From positions 1-36,294 of the forward strand of contig CALPVV020000013.1 of the NCBI GenBank assembly GCA_943327105.2: a stretch of DNA of 36,294 bases. The letters are read 5' to 3'. This DNA comes from Nitrosovibrio sp. Nv4 (GTDB taxonomy: Bacteria; Bdellovibrionota; UBA1018; CAIMNF01). The notes under the pieces were generated by a model. It ran no database searches and was not told the origin of the DNA. It saw only the letters and a list, made by a program, of their open reading frames with translations. This document shows positions 25,421-34,551 of the stretch, in pieces; the stretch's first letter is position 1; each line of letters opens with the position of its first letter. Both the position numbers and the translations under genes were made by a program.

Positions 25421-26728
25421 TAATTCAGGTGAAATCAGGTCTTCAAAAGTCTGGCGCCTGCGAATCAATTTCGTTTTTCCCTGATCAACCAGCACCTCGG
25501 CCACTTGAGGGCGAGTATTGTACGAATTGCTCATCGAAAAACCATAGGCACCCGCCGATAAAATGGCCACTCTTTCACCAGGTAATCCTTCAACTTGAAG
25601 GGGGCGATCACGAGCAAAATAATCAGAGCTTTCACAGATTCCACCAACCACATCCCACTTCGCCATTTTCACATCGCGTGACTGATGAAGAGCTACAATC
25701 CCGTGATAAGCATCATAGAGCGCAGGACGCATCAGATCATTCATGCCCGAATCAAGAATCAAGGTTCGATGATTTTCACGAACCTTTGAATACACCACTT
25801 CAGAAATCAATACTCCTGCATTTGCCATCAGACTTCGACCAGGTTCGAGCAGGATTTTCTTCATTTTGCGGCCACCCTTCGCACTGGAGTGGAAATACTT
25901 TTTCACCAAGGCTGCATATTCACTCAATGAAAGTGATTCCTCGCCCGGCCGATAGGGCACCCCAATGCCGCCACCGAGATCGATATAATCCAGTGGTCGC
26001 CCAAGATGTGCTTCAACTTCATCGCATAGATTGCTCAATATCCGGAATGCTTGTTCGTATGGCTTCAGACTCAAAATCTGGCTGCCGATATGAATACTGA
26101 TACCAGCGATGCGCACATATTCGTCTTGAGCAAAATTCACACTCAAATCAAGAATCTCTTCCCGTGTGAGACCGAACTTGTCTTTTCGGCGACCTGTAGA
26201 AATTTTTTCGTGGGTTTTGGCATCTACATCGGGATTATATCTAAACGCGACAGTTACCGGTTTTTTCCGATAATTGGCGAGCAATTGAATCAACTCGAAC
26301 TCCATCACCGACTCAACGTGGATGGAACCCACACCGGCATTCGGTAATTGCAACAACTGATCAAGCTCTTCGGCTGTTTTCGCAACGCCTGAAAGCACGC
26401 GAAGGCCGCGAGGGACACCAGCCTGCTCAGCCCGTCGCCATTCGCCATGGGAAACAAGATCACAACCCGCACCCAAATTACGAATCAATTTCAAGATCGA
26501 GAGGTTTGAGTTCGCTTTGACCGCATAACAGATTTGAACCGGCATGCCTTTTAAAGATTTCTTCAAACGGGCGTACGATTCACGAACGGCTTTTCCCGAA
26601 TATACATAAAGAGGCGAACCATATCGATCCATCAGCTCTGTCAATGGAATGCCTTCAACACAAAACTCATTTTTCTTATAATTAAATGCGTAATCTGGCT
26701 GAATCAATCGATCTTTCATATTTTTCAT
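25409..26728 (-). CDS. lysA: Diaminopimelate decarboxylase
   Basis: LysA converts meso-diaminopimelate to L-lysine using PLP. The protein has 439 residues. The alanine-racemase-like barrel contains the PLP lysine in CYAVKANSNLSIL (Lys71). HIGSQI lies near 214-219, the phosphate-binding loop GGGIGVPY near 252-259, and LLEPGRSLMANAG near 293-305. The late motif GGICESSDYFARDR (about 361-374) holds the Cys/Glu residues that complete the active site from the other subunit. MKNMKD offers two start codons (26728 and 26719); neither has a ribosome site. It is divergent from a TerC gene with only 20 bp between, so promoters must lie inside the 5' ends. Confidence 0.96.
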   Translation of the reverse strand: MKNMKDRLIQPDYAFNYKKNEFCVEGIPLTELMDRYGSPLYVYSGKAVRESYARLKKSLKGMPVQICYAVKANSNLSILKLIRNLGAGCDLVSHGEWRRAEQAGVPRGLRVLSGVAKTAEELDQLLQLPNAGVGSIHVESVMEFELIQLLANYRKKPVTVAFRYNPDVDAKTHEKISTGRRKDKFGLTREEILDLSVNFAQDEYVRIAGISIHIGSQILSLKPYEQAFRILSNLCDEVEAHLGRPLDYIDLGGGIGVPYRPGEESLSLSEYAALVKKYFHSSAKGGRKMKKILLEPGRSLMANAGVLISEVVYSKVRENHRTLILDSGMNDLMRPALYDAYHGIVALHQSRDVKMAKWDVVGGICESSDYFARDRPLQVEGLPGERVAILSAGAYGFSMSNSYNTRPQVAEVLVDQGKTKLIRRRQTFEDLISPELEMK

Positions 26729-26748
26729 TCTTTGATTAGACTATCACC

Positions 26749-27477
26749 ATGGAAGCTCTTTTTTCGATAGAAAACCTCACAGCCTTGATTACCTTGACCG
26801 CAATGGAAATCGTTCTCGGCATTGATAACATTATTTTCATTGCCATTCTTGTCTCTAGAGTCGAAAGGCCTTTACAGCAAAAGGCTCGCACCATCGGGCT
26901 GATGCTTGCATTGGTTTTCAGGATTGCGCTCCTTATGTCGCTCAATTGGATCATGGGCCTGACCAACACTCTTTTCTCTCTTTCTGATCACGCTTTTACC
27001 GGTCGCGACCTGATCTTGCTCGGGGGCGGACTTTTCCTCGTCGGAAAATCAACTCTCGAAATTCACCATAAAATTGAAGAAGCGGCTCACCCTGAATCAC
27101 ACGATGATTCGAGCAAGAAAAAGAAATCTAAATTCAACGCCATCGTACTTCAAATCATGATGATCGATATCGTTTTCTCTCTTGATTCAGTGATCACCGC
27201 AGTTGGAATGGCCCAGTCAGTAGCAATCATGATTTCAGCTGTGATTGTATCAATGCTGATCATGCTGAAGCTCTCTGGCCCGATCAGTGACTTCGTTGAC
27301 CGAAACCCAACAATCAAGATCCTGGCACTTGCTTTCTTGATCTTGATCGGCGTCATGTTGATGGTTGAGGGTATGGGCGGACATGTTTCAAAGGGATACA
27401 TCTACTTTGCAATGGCGTTCTCACTCGTAGTTGAACTACTCAATATGAATTATCGCAAAAAGGCAGGCCGTTCTTGA
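26749..27477 (+). CDS. TerC-family integral membrane protein
   Basis: This 242-residue protein has about seven membrane helices. The first contains MEIVLGIDNIIFIAIL and the fourth IMMIDIVFSLDSVITAVGMA, the paired acidic motifs of TerC/Alx proteins that are thought to bind metal. A cytoplasmic loop (about 104-125) is rich in His, Glu, Ser and Lys (HHKIEEAAHPESHDD, then KKKKSK) and could sense or bind metal. The family is linked to tellurite resistance, manganese export and metal loading of exported enzymes. The stop overlaps the TTG start of the arginase-family gene (TTGA), so the two are probably one unit. A second TerC gene lies at the right edge of the window. Confidence 0.92.
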   Translation: MEALFSIENLTALITLTAMEIVLGIDNIIFIAILVSRVERPLQQKARTIGLMLALVFRIALLMSLNWIMGLTNTLFSLSDHAFTGRDLILLGGGLFLVGKSTLEIHHKIEEAAHPESHDDSSKKKKSKFNAIVLQIMMIDIVFSLDSVITAVGMAQSVAIMISAVIVSMLIMLKLSGPISDFVDRNPTIKILALAFLILIGVMLMVEGMGGHVSKGYIYFAMAFSLVVELLNMNYRKKAGRS

Positions 27478-28583
27478 AGCTGCTTGAGACACTTTCAAAT
27501 ACTTTTTCAGCTCCGGGTTTTGGAATCTATACGGTCCATGCCGGAGCTGAAAAAAGGAAAAAACTCTCCAGACTGATATACCCTTCCAGCCAGACAGAAC
27601 CTGATGTGATTGAAGCATGGCATGAGTCTTTAAAACAAATTTCCAACCATCAAGGCATTTTCATTTACGGTATTCCATCCGACAGCGGGGGTGGTATTCA
27701 ACGGGGCGCTAACTGGGGCCCGCTTGCGATCCGCGAAAAACTCTATGCTGAATTATCATCAGCTGAGCGGACTAAAATTCTCGATCTGGGCGATGTAAGA
27801 ACCAATCCTCATTTACTTCTTGATGAATATTTGAATGATGCCACTTTGAGTGCATGTAAAAAATCGATGCATGGAAACGAGCATAGCACTTACAGTGTCT
27901 CGCCTCTTTCGATCGCAAGTGACGTACTCACTCTGTTTCATCATCAATACCCTGAAAAGAAAATCTTCATGATCGGCGGAGACCACTCGGTAAGCTATCC
28001 TGCTGTGAAAGACTTTTTAAGACAGAAGAAAATTGACGGAAAAAAGGCCGCCGTCATTCATTTTGATGCTCACACCGATCTTCTGGACGAACGACTTGGA
28101 ATTTCAGTCTGTTTTGGTTCTTGGGCATCTCACATGATTCCGGAACTATCCCATCCTTCACTATTGGTCCAGGTAGGCATTCGCTCGAGTGGCAAAGACA
28201 AGTCATTTTGGGAAAAAACCAAAGGTGTTACCCAATACTGGGCAAAAGAAGTGAATGAACATGGCCCACAAGCCATAGCTTTGGCAATTTCAGCAAAGCT
28301 TCGAACTCAAAATGTAAATTCGCTCTATGTTAGTTTTGATATTGATGCACTTGATGAAAGTGAAGCCGGCGCAACCGGTACACCTGAAAAAGGCGGCATC
28401 ATGACAGATGATTGCATCACCATCATCGAATTACTTTCGAAAGAGTTTAATATCGAAGGTGCTGACCTGGTTGAGGTGGCACCTTTTGTCAGTCACCCTG
28501 AACTAAAGACAAACGAGCCTGAGAACACACTCAACAATGCAACAATGATTGCAAAAACACTGATCATCGCCCTTACAAAGTAG
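27474..28583 (+). CDS. Arginase/agmatinase/formimidoylglutamase-family metallohydrolase
   Basis: Ureohydrolases cut guanidino or formimino groups with a two-manganese centre. The 369 residues contain all three metal motifs: GGDHS (168-172), FDAHTD (197-202) and SFDIDALDES (287-296), with TGTPEKGG (about 301-308) after the last. An N-terminal extension of about 60 residues precedes the usual GIPSDSGGGIQRGAN strand-loop. The start is TTG, in a TTGA overlap with terC. An upstream ATG in frame is not available. I cannot tell arginase from agmatinase or a formimido-acid hydrolase by eye. The 3' end overlaps the convergent pnp gene by 11 bp. Confidence 0.88.
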   Translation: MKLLETLSNTFSAPGFGIYTVHAGAEKRKKLSRLIYPSSQTEPDVIEAWHESLKQISNHQGIFIYGIPSDSGGGIQRGANWGPLAIREKLYAELSSAERTKILDLGDVRTNPHLLLDEYLNDATLSACKKSMHGNEHSTYSVSPLSIASDVLTLFHHQYPEKKIFMIGGDHSVSYPAVKDFLRQKKIDGKKAAVIHFDAHTDLLDERLGISVCFGSWASHMIPELSHPSLLVQVGIRSSGKDKSFWEKTKGVTQYWAKEVNEHGPQAIALAISAKLRTQNVNSLYVSFDIDALDESEAGATGTPEKGGIMTDDCITIIELLSKEFNIEGADLVEVAPFVSHPELKTNEPENTLNNATMIAKTLIIALTK

Positions 28584-29463
28584 TCTCGGCAACGGTCAGA
28601 ATACCTTTTAAAATACCGACCGATGAATTCTTGCATGCATCAAGAATTGAAAAGTGATCAAGTTCGACAGCTGAACCATCTTGGGCACGTTCGATTCCGG
28701 CCCCAAGATTGCTGATTAATGAAAGCGCATTGACTTGTGCTCCCGAATGCTTAAGCGCAATGGTTTCCCACACGGTCGACATACCCACCGCCTGAGCCCC
28801 GATCATGCTATAAAATTTAATCTCAGCAGGTGTTTCAAACACTGGTCCAAGTACACCAATATACACACCCTCGTGAACTATGAGACCTTCAGACTTGAAT
28901 GCCTTCACTAGTAATTCGTTTTTTTCACGGTGAAACAAATTAGCAACATCCGGGAAGCGAGGACCCCACTCTTCACCATTTGGTTTTTTTGGGTTTTCAC
29001 CAAAACATGGGTTTTTGCCGGTTAAATTAATCTGATCATTAATGATCATCACATCACCGGGTTTTTGTCCTTGGGCAATTCCACCCGCGGCATTGGTAAT
29101 GAAATATTGATTTGCGCCCAGCTCCCGGGTGAACATCACGGTGCGAACTACTTCGCGAGGGTCAAGTCCTTCATAGCCATGTAAGCGTCCAACCTGAATA
29201 ACTCCGGTTTTTTTCGTTTTTGTGTGTTCAACAATGACATACTTGCCCGAATGTCCTGGTGCAGTTGAAGGAAACAAACCAGGCACCTCGGTAAACTCAA
29301 TCTCGCCTTTGACCTGGTAACCACTTGGAATGCCACCCTGAAGGGAGTCTTTAAAACCGGAACCCAAAATGACGTGAAAAGAAGGTCTAGCAACACCGAA
29401 AGATTTTAATTTTGAATCGATTAGTATTGCGCCATTGGATAAAATTTCAGGATGAACTGACAT
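28573..29463 (-). CDS. Purine nucleoside phosphorylase (trimeric, NP-I family)
   Basis: PNP splits purine nucleosides with phosphate for salvage. The 296 residues show the trimeric-type motifs: the phosphate loop GSGF (34-37), APGHSG (68-73), GRLHGYEG (92-99), TNAAGG (123-128), GPVFETPAEI (206-215) with the purine-contacting Glu210, AVGMSTVWE (225-233), and SLISNLGAG with Asn252. Asn at this place in the family indicates 6-oxopurines (inosine, guanosine) as substrates. AGGA lies 7 nt upstream of the ATG. Its coding end overlaps the arginase-family gene. A terminator separates it from ftsZ upstream. Confidence 0.93.
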   Translation of the reverse strand: MSVHPEILSNGAILIDSKLKSFGVARPSFHVILGSGFKDSLQGGIPSGYQVKGEIEFTEVPGLFPSTAPGHSGKYVIVEHTKTKKTGVIQVGRLHGYEGLDPREVVRTVMFTRELGANQYFITNAAGGIAQGQKPGDVMIINDQINLTGKNPCFGENPKKPNGEEWGPRFPDVANLFHREKNELLVKAFKSEGLIVHEGVYIGVLGPVFETPAEIKFYSMIGAQAVGMSTVWETIALKHSGAQVNALSLISNLGAGIERAQDGSAVELDHFSILDACKNSSVGILKGILTVAETTL

Positions 29464-29495
29464 AGAATTCCTATCCTACTCGCTTGAGGCTAACT

Positions 29496-29535
29496 TTCAA
29501 TAAGAAAGCCCCCTGACAATGAAGGCAGGAGGCTT
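29496..29535 (-). terminator. Rho-independent terminator downstream of ftsZ
   Basis: Read on the minus strand, AAGCCTCCTG pairs with CAGGGGGCTT (29535-29526 with 29515-29506, one T-G pair) around a 10-nt loop, followed by TCTTATT. It ends the ftsQAZ transcript before pnp. Confidence 0.8.
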
Positions 29536-29559
29536 TTCTTTGATTTTTTAAAAAATCAA

Positions 29560-31005
29560 TTACGCGTTTTCAGTGTTGTCCTGATTACGGCGCATGAATG
29601 CAGGAACATCAATCCCTTTTCCATCACCTTCATTCATCATGCCTAGACGGCGAGCGATTTCACGCGCGCGATCAAGACCTGGGTTATTGGCGTTGGCGTT
29701 ATTGTTGTTCGCATTATTGTTATTATTGGTGTTCGTATTTGTATTCGTATTGTCGGTTGAAGGATTAGCAAAAACCGGAATACTGTTACCCGCACTAGTC
29801 GCACCCAAACCGTTATTCAAGTTTGAATTATTGTTCGTATTGGTGTTGTTATTCGAATTAGTGTTGTTATTGCCATTAGTAGCATTTGTGCCAACAGAAT
29901 TCATGTTTACCGGATTGTTATTTCCAAGATTGCTCTTGTTTGCATTGGCATTCAAAGAATTGTTGTTGTTTGTTGAATTGTTTGCAGTCGTCGCGCCAGC
30001 TGTTGGTTTTGTCGGAGACAAAGTGCCTGGTGAAAGCAACAAATTTGCATCGCAATCAAGACCAGTTGCTACCACTGTCACTTTTACGCGTGCGTTCATT
30101 GATTCATCAAGAACGGTACCGAAAATGATTTGTGCATCTTCATCAGCCGCTTCTTGAATGATTGAAGTCGCTTCATTCACTTCGTGAAGGGTGAGGCTGG
30201 AAGCACCAGTAATGTTGATGATGATTCCGGTTGCACCGTTGATCGAAATGTCTTCAAGAAGTGGTGAAGAAATCGCAGCAGTCGCAGCTTCAAGCGCGCG
30301 ATGCTCACCTTCACCAAAACCGATACCCATGAGTGCAAGACCTTTGTTTTGCATGATCGTGCGAACATCGGCGAAGTCACTGTTGATGTAACCAGTGTGG
30401 TTAATGAGGTCAGAAATACCTTGAACCGCGTTCAAAAGAACATCATCGGCTTTCTTGAATGCATCCATCATAGAGAGAGATGCATTTGAAATGTTAAGAA
30501 GACGATTGTTAGGAATGATGATGAGTGAGTCAACGCATTCACGAAGTGAACTCATGCCTTCAATTGCCTGACGCATGCGTTTTTTACCTTCGAACAAGAA
30601 TGGCTTGGTCACAACACCTACGGTGAGTGCTCCTACTTCTTTGGCGATTTTTGCGAATACCGGTGCGGCACCGGTTCCAGTTCCACCGCCCATACCAGCA
30701 GTGATGAACACCATGTCTGCACCCGCGATCAATTCAGAAATTTGTGCGTAATCTTCAAGGGCAGCCTTACGGCCGATGTCCGGGTTTGCACCGGCGCCAA
30801 GACCACGGGTCAATTCTTGACCAATCGCGATTTTGGTCGGAGCTAGAGCACTTTCAAGAACTTGTTTATCGGTGTTTGCACAGATGAAATCAACGCCGGT
30901 AAGACCAGCACGGATCATGGTGTTTACCGCATTACAGCCACCGCCACCGACCCCGATTACCTTGATTTTCGCGCCTAAAGTTTTTTCAGATTGAATTTCG
31001 AACAT
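29560..31005 (-). CDS. ftsZ: Cell division GTPase FtsZ with Asn-rich linker
   Basis: FtsZ polymerises into the division ring. The 481-residue protein has the GTPase core at about 1-320: [15 protein letters not shown] (17-31), the tubulin signature [10 protein letters not shown] (107-116) and the T7 synergy loop NSDFADVR (208-215). A linker of about 120 residues follows, nearly half asparagine in its middle. The conserved tail is [10 protein letters not shown] (464-473), the peptide that binds FtsA. It lies downstream of ftsA (40-nt gap) with a GGAGAGGG ribosome site and has its own terminator after it. The long linker makes the protein larger than the usual 380-400 residues. Confidence 0.97.
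   Translation of the reverse strand: MFEIQSEKTLGAKIKVIGVGGGGCNAVNTMIRAGLTGVDFICANTDKQVLESALAPTKIAIGQELTRGLGAGANPDIGRKAALEDYAQISELIAGADMVFITAGMGGGTGTGAAPVFAKIAKEVGALTVGVVTKPFLFEGKKRMRQAIEGMSSLRECVDSLIIIPNNRLLNISNASLSMMDAFKKADDVLLNAVQGISDLINHTGYINSDFADVRTIMQNKGLALMGIGFGEGEHRALEAATAAISSPLLEDISINGATGIIINITGASSLTLHEVNEATSIIQEAADEDAQIIFGTVLDESMNARVKVTVVATGLDCDANLLLSPGTLSPTKPTAGATTANNSTNNNNSLNANANKSNLGNNNPVNMNSVGTNATNGNNNTNSNNNTNTNNNSNLNNGLGATSAGNSIPVFANPSTDNTNTNTNTNNNNNANNNNANANNPGLDRAREIARRLGMMNEGDGKGIDVPAFMRRNQDNTENA
29680..29985 (-). repeat. Low-complexity region encoding asparagine-rich FtsZ linker
   Basis: This part of ftsZ codes for residues 341-442. By my count 49 of the 102 residues are Asn, mixed with Thr, Ser, Ala and Gly. 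The DNA is built from AAC/AAT codons in short runs (up to five Asn), with both codons used, so it is not a pure triplet repeat. Confidence 0.9.
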
Positions 31006-31045
31006 ATGTACACCCTCTCCTATGGTTGTTTCTGTTATTAATCCC

Positions 31046-32311
31046 TTAAAACAGGTCTTTCATGAATGATCTGACCGAAGCTCCCATTTTTCCGATCACA
31101 CCGTCCAAACTTTGCAAACCGTCGCCAAGCACTGAATGCTGTTGTGGATGGCTTCCGAGCCTTTCCGCTCCATACTTCAGTAATCCCACTGCGGTTGAAT
31201 ATTTTGGTGAATTTACAACTTCTTTCAATCCGCCAAGGCGGATCGGCACTCCGCGCTTGAGCGGAATTTCAAACAAGAAGTCTCCGAGCTCCACCATGCC
31301 TTGAAGCAAAGTGGTACCACCGGTTAGAACGATTCCTGCAGCGAGCATTTCGGCATAACCCGATTTTGCAATTTCCTGCTGAATCAACGAACACATTTCT
31401 TCTACACGTGCTTCAACGATTTCTGCCAGGATTTTACGGGAAACAAAACGAGGTTTTCCTTCCCCTACTGCCGGAACTTCAATGGTTTCGTCTTCATTTA
31501 CCTGTGAAGCGATTGCCGTAGCATAGGCAACTTTGATTTTTTCTGCATTTTCAATAGAGCAACGAAGACCCACCGAAATGTCATTGGTGATGTGAGTTCC
31601 GCCAATTGGCAAAACACTAGTATAGAGAAGCGCACCCTCACGGAAGATCGCGATGTCTGTAGTACCGCCACCGATATCAACCAAGGCTACACCCAGTTCT
31701 TTTTCGTCTTGAGAAAGAACGGCAGCAGAAGAGGCTATTGGCTGAAGGCAAAGCTGGGTCACGCCCACACCTGCTTTATTGGCACACTTGATTAAATTTT
31801 GTGCTGAACTGATCGAACCGGTCACAATATGCACCTTGGCTTCGAGTCGAACGCCGTTCATTCCGACCGGTTCACGAATACCATCTTGATCATCAATGAT
31901 GAACTCTTGTGGAATCACATGAAGAACTTCGCGATCTTGAGGAATCATTACTGCCTTTGCAGCTTCGATCACGCGTTGAATATCCTGTTGCTGAATTTCT
32001 TTGTCTTTGACTGCAACTACACCGGATGAATTGAATGACTTAATGTGTGTACCGGCAATTCCGACATAAGCGGAGGAGATTTTAATTCCAGCCATATTTT
32101 CGGCTTCTTTTACCGCTTTTTTAATACTTTCGACAGTGGAGTCGATATTGATCACAACACCTTTTCTCATGCCTGAAGAACCGGATTGTCCGAATCCGAT
32201 GATGTTGATCTCAGAAGGCTCAGTAGGAGTCGCAGGTTGATATTCACCAACGATGCAACAGATCTTGGTAGTGCCAATATCCAAACCGACAATAATTTCT
32301 TTTTTAGACAT
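31046..32311 (-). CDS. ftsA: Cell division protein FtsA
   Basis: FtsA is the actin-like membrane tether of the Z ring. I chose the ATG at 32311 (421 residues, [16 protein letters not shown]). The ribosome site AGGAGGG (32324-32318) is 6 nt before it, and no longer start makes sense against ftsQ. The core has the phosphate-1 strand GLDIGTTK (9-16), the phosphate-2 strand [14 protein letters not shown] near 205, and the adenosine motif [12 protein letters not shown] near 335. The C-terminal end [14 protein letters not shown] is the amphipathic membrane-targeting helix. It follows ftsQ by 53 nt and precedes ftsZ. Confidence 0.97.
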   Translation of the reverse strand: MSKKEIIVGLDIGTTKICCIVGEYQPATPTEPSEINIIGFGQSGSSGMRKGVVINIDSTVESIKKAVKEAENMAGIKISSAYVGIAGTHIKSFNSSGVVAVKDKEIQQQDIQRVIEAAKAVMIPQDREVLHVIPQEFIIDDQDGIREPVGMNGVRLEAKVHIVTGSISSAQNLIKCANKAGVGVTQLCLQPIASSAAVLSQDEKELGVALVDIGGGTTDIAIFREGALLYTSVLPIGGTHITNDISVGLRCSIENAEKIKVAYATAIASQVNEDETIEVPAVGEGKPRFVSRKILAEIVEARVEEMCSLIQQEIAKSGYAEMLAAGIVLTGGTTLLQGMVELGDFLFEIPLKRGVPIRLGGLKEVVNSPKYSTAVGLLKYGAERLGSHPQQHSVLGDGLQSLDGVIGKMGASVRSFMKDLF

Positions 32312-32317
32312 TCTCAT

Positions 32318-32324
32318 CCCTCCT
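32318..32324 (-). promoter_or_regulatory. Strong ribosome binding site that fixes the ftsA start
   Basis: AGGAGGG on the minus strand is directly followed by ATGAGAATG. The first ATG touches the site and is too close to be used, while the second lies 6 nt away. A longer open frame back to 32416 has no support. Confidence 0.85.
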
Positions 32325-32364
32325 ATGGACAAAAAACTGCCTGACGCAATCCTTATAAAAAAGT

Positions 32365-33171
32365 TTAAGAGTCTCTCGACATTTTTACAACGATTTTCTT
32401 GCCGTTGCCGAGCCAAATTTTTGACGCCGGCAAGGATTTCCCTGACAGATACTCGAAGACTTTACGAAGGGATGACTGGGTGATCAGGAGGGCCTCATCA
32501 AGGTTCAACCCTAATTCAATTACGGGTCTCATGAATTGACCGTTTTTAAGCGGATACACTACAACAGCTCTCAAGCCCATCTTTGAGTCGTAACTGAGGG
32601 ATGAAAGCCTTAAGCCTGGAAAATTGCCTTCTTTAAACCACTCAAACATCAATGAATGAAGCTGCTTCATCATGACTTCATCTTTAACCGAGAACCCCTG
32701 AAGTATCGGAAGGTCTTTAGAATAGACGATCGAGCTGTCTTCAAAAACAGTCCCATCAGACTCAAGATAAACCACCTTACCCCGGGACTCATTCAACAAA
32801 GCGATCGGTTCGCGCTCGACAATTCTTAGTGATATGGTGTCAGGAAACTGTTTGCCAATCACCACTCCCTTAACCCAAGGATTTTTGACGAGTCTGGCCT
32901 CAATCGGTTTCATGTTGAAGTCAAATAGACTTTGACTACCGATTTGAACCTTAGCCATCTGAAGCACTTGCTCTGAACTTAAGGGGTACCCTTGACTAAG
33001 CGGTTCAACAGTAAAGCTCTTAAGCTTGAAAAGCGATGAACTCATTGCACGTGCAATCCCAAACCCCATCAAAACAAGTACGAAAATGGCCGCCAATAAA
33101 TGCAACGCATTCTTTCCTGATGTCGAACCTGAGCTTGAAAACGAATTCACTTTGCCACTGACATAAGCCAT
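32365..33171 (-). CDS. ftsQ: Cell division protein FtsQ
   Basis: FtsQ links early and late division proteins through its periplasmic domains. The 268-residue protein has a Ser/Gly-rich cytoplasmic tail and one membrane helix (about 23-43, LHLLAAIFVLVLMGFGIARA). A POTRA domain covers about 50-120 (FKLKSFTVEPLSQGYPLSSE to ISLRIVEREPIALL) and an FtsQ C-terminal domain extends to about 262. It is first in the ftsQAZ cluster; the ddl and murB/murC genes often found upstream are absent. The ATG has no ribosome site, and only 21 bp separates it from the divergent M16 peptidase gene. Confidence 0.92.
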   Translation of the reverse strand: MAYVSGKVNSFSSSGSTSGKNALHLLAAIFVLVLMGFGIARAMSSSLFKLKSFTVEPLSQGYPLSSEQVLQMAKVQIGSQSLFDFNMKPIEARLVKNPWVKGVVIGKQFPDTISLRIVEREPIALLNESRGKVVYLESDGTVFEDSSIVYSKDLPILQGFSVKDEVMMKQLHSLMFEWFKEGNFPGLRLSSLSYDSKMGLRAVVVYPLKNGQFMRPVIELGLNLDEALLITQSSLRKVFEYLSGKSLPASKIWLGNGKKIVVKMSRDS

Positions 33172-33192
33172 CTATTTAGGGATAATCTTTTT

Positions 33193-34551
33193 ATGCGAAA
33201 AATTCCACTTCTATTGTTGATCACAACCGGCATGATGGCCATTACATCGTGCAGCCATCACCACTCGGGCATCCACATTGACGAGAAAAAAGAAAAAATG
33301 GTCGGCTCATTCGAGGTAAAAAGGGTCAAATTTCAAAATGGGCTTAAGCTTCTCATTTTGAAAGATGAATCATCGCCTACTTTTGCATACCAAACCTGGT
33401 TCGAAGTCGGTTCGCGCAACGAAGTGATTGGCAAGACCGGGCTTGCACACCTTTTCGAACACATGATGTTCAAGGGAACAAAAAAACATCCGGATGGAAA
33501 ATTTGATTCGATTCTGGAACAAGCAGGGGTTGAGGGTGAAAACGCCTTCACCAGCAATGACCATACGGTTTACATCCAGGAACTTCCAAAAGAACACCTT
33601 GATTTGATCGTCAATCTTGAAAGTGATCGCATGGTCAACCTTGTGGTTGATGACCAGTCATTCAAGACTGAACGCGAAGTCGTTCAAAATGAACGTCGCT
33701 ACAGAAAAGAAAACTCTGCTGAAGGCACGCTTTATCAGATCATGTTCGAAACGATTTTTACCGATAGTCCTTATCACTGGCCTGTAATCGGTTACGAAGA
33801 AGATCTCAACAGCATGAACGCGCAGGATGCTCGTGAGTTTTATCAACGCTATTACAGCCCCGACCGTGCGACGATTGTCGTAGTGGGCGATGTAAACGAG
33901 AATGAAGTCATCAGGCTTGTTGACAAGGCATACGGTTCGATTCAAGCAAAGAACACTCCTAACGGAATCATTAAGCGAGATACAGAGCAAACAGCTCAAA
34001 AACGCAAAAAAGTTCCACTGAATATACAAAATGATAAACTATGGATGGCATACCGAATCCCTGAAGCCACTCACCCTGACGCTCCTGTTTTCGAGTTGAT
34101 CCAGGGTCTGCTTTCGGATGGAATGAATAGTCGTCTGAATCGCGCACTCGTAAATACGGGAATTTCAACATCAGCAAGCTCAGGTTCGTTTTCAATGAAA
34201 GACCCTGGCATTTTTGTTTTCATGACCGATTTGCAAAAAGGAAAGAATGCAAGCCTTGCCGAGGGAATCATTCTTCGTGAAATCGAACAACTGAAGAATA
34301 AACCGGTTCCGGCTGATGAATTAACAAGGGCAAAAAACGTGATTCGTTTTCATTTCTACGAACAACTCTCAACTGCAAAGGGTAAGGCAAACTTTCTTGG
34401 TGATAACGAGACTAAATTCGGGAACTTCGAAGCAGGACTGCGCATGCGTGAGGAAATCATGAAAGTCACCCCTGAACAAATCATGAGTGCCGCTAAAAAA
34501 TACTTCAATACCACCAACATGACTGTACTCACAGGAGTGCCTAAAAAATGA
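33193..34551 (+). CDS. M16-family zinc metallopeptidase, lipoprotein, active subunit
   Basis: This is a periplasmic or envelope-attached peptidase of the pitrilysin/processing-peptidase family. The N-terminal signal peptide ends in a lipobox (ITSC, Cys20), so it should be lipid-anchored. The zinc motif HLFEH (86-90) is followed 76 residues later by the third ligand Glu167, matching the family rule HxxEHx76E. The protein has 452 residues, consistent with two half-domains. The stop overlaps the next gene (ATGA), which encodes its inactive partner. The pair resembles bacterial heterodimeric M16B peptidases. The natural substrate is unknown. Confidence 0.93.
   Translation: MRKIPLLLLITTGMMAITSCSHHHSGIHIDEKKEKMVGSFEVKRVKFQNGLKLLILKDESSPTFAYQTWFEVGSRNEVIGKTGLAHLFEHMMFKGTKKHPDGKFDSILEQAGVEGENAFTSNDHTVYIQELPKEHLDLIVNLESDRMVNLVVDDQSFKTEREVVQNERRYRKENSAEGTLYQIMFETIFTDSPYHWPVIGYEEDLNSMNAQDAREFYQRYYSPDRATIVVVGDVNENEVIRLVDKAYGSIQAKNTPNGIIKRDTEQTAQKRKKVPLNIQNDKLWMAYRIPEATHPDAPVFELIQGLLSDGMNSRLNRALVNTGISTSASSGSFSMKDPGIFVFMTDLQKGKNASLAEGIILREIEQLKNKPVPADELTRAKNVIRFHFYEQLSTAKGKANFLGDNETKFGNFEAGLRMREEIMKVTPEQIMSAAKKYFNTTNMTVLTGVPKK

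Noticed and set aside
25429-26100. Plus-strand open frame of 223 codons opposite lysA
   Set aside because: It lies wholly inside lysA, which has all its catalytic motifs, and the translated protein has low-complexity His/Ser/Pro composition with no recognisable domain.
29680-29985. Asn-codon tract as a CRISPR or tandem DNA repeat
   Set aside because: There is no regular repeat unit or spacer; it is in-frame low-complexity coding sequence of ftsZ.
29594-30157. Plus-strand open frame of 187 codons rich in Leu, Val and Phe
   Set aside because: It is the complement of the asparagine-rich FtsZ linker (AAC/AAT runs read backwards) and has no ribosome site.
32312-32416. Longer ftsA start at 32416
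   Set aside because: It overlaps ftsQ and adds 35 atypical residues; a strong AGGAGGG site points to 32311.
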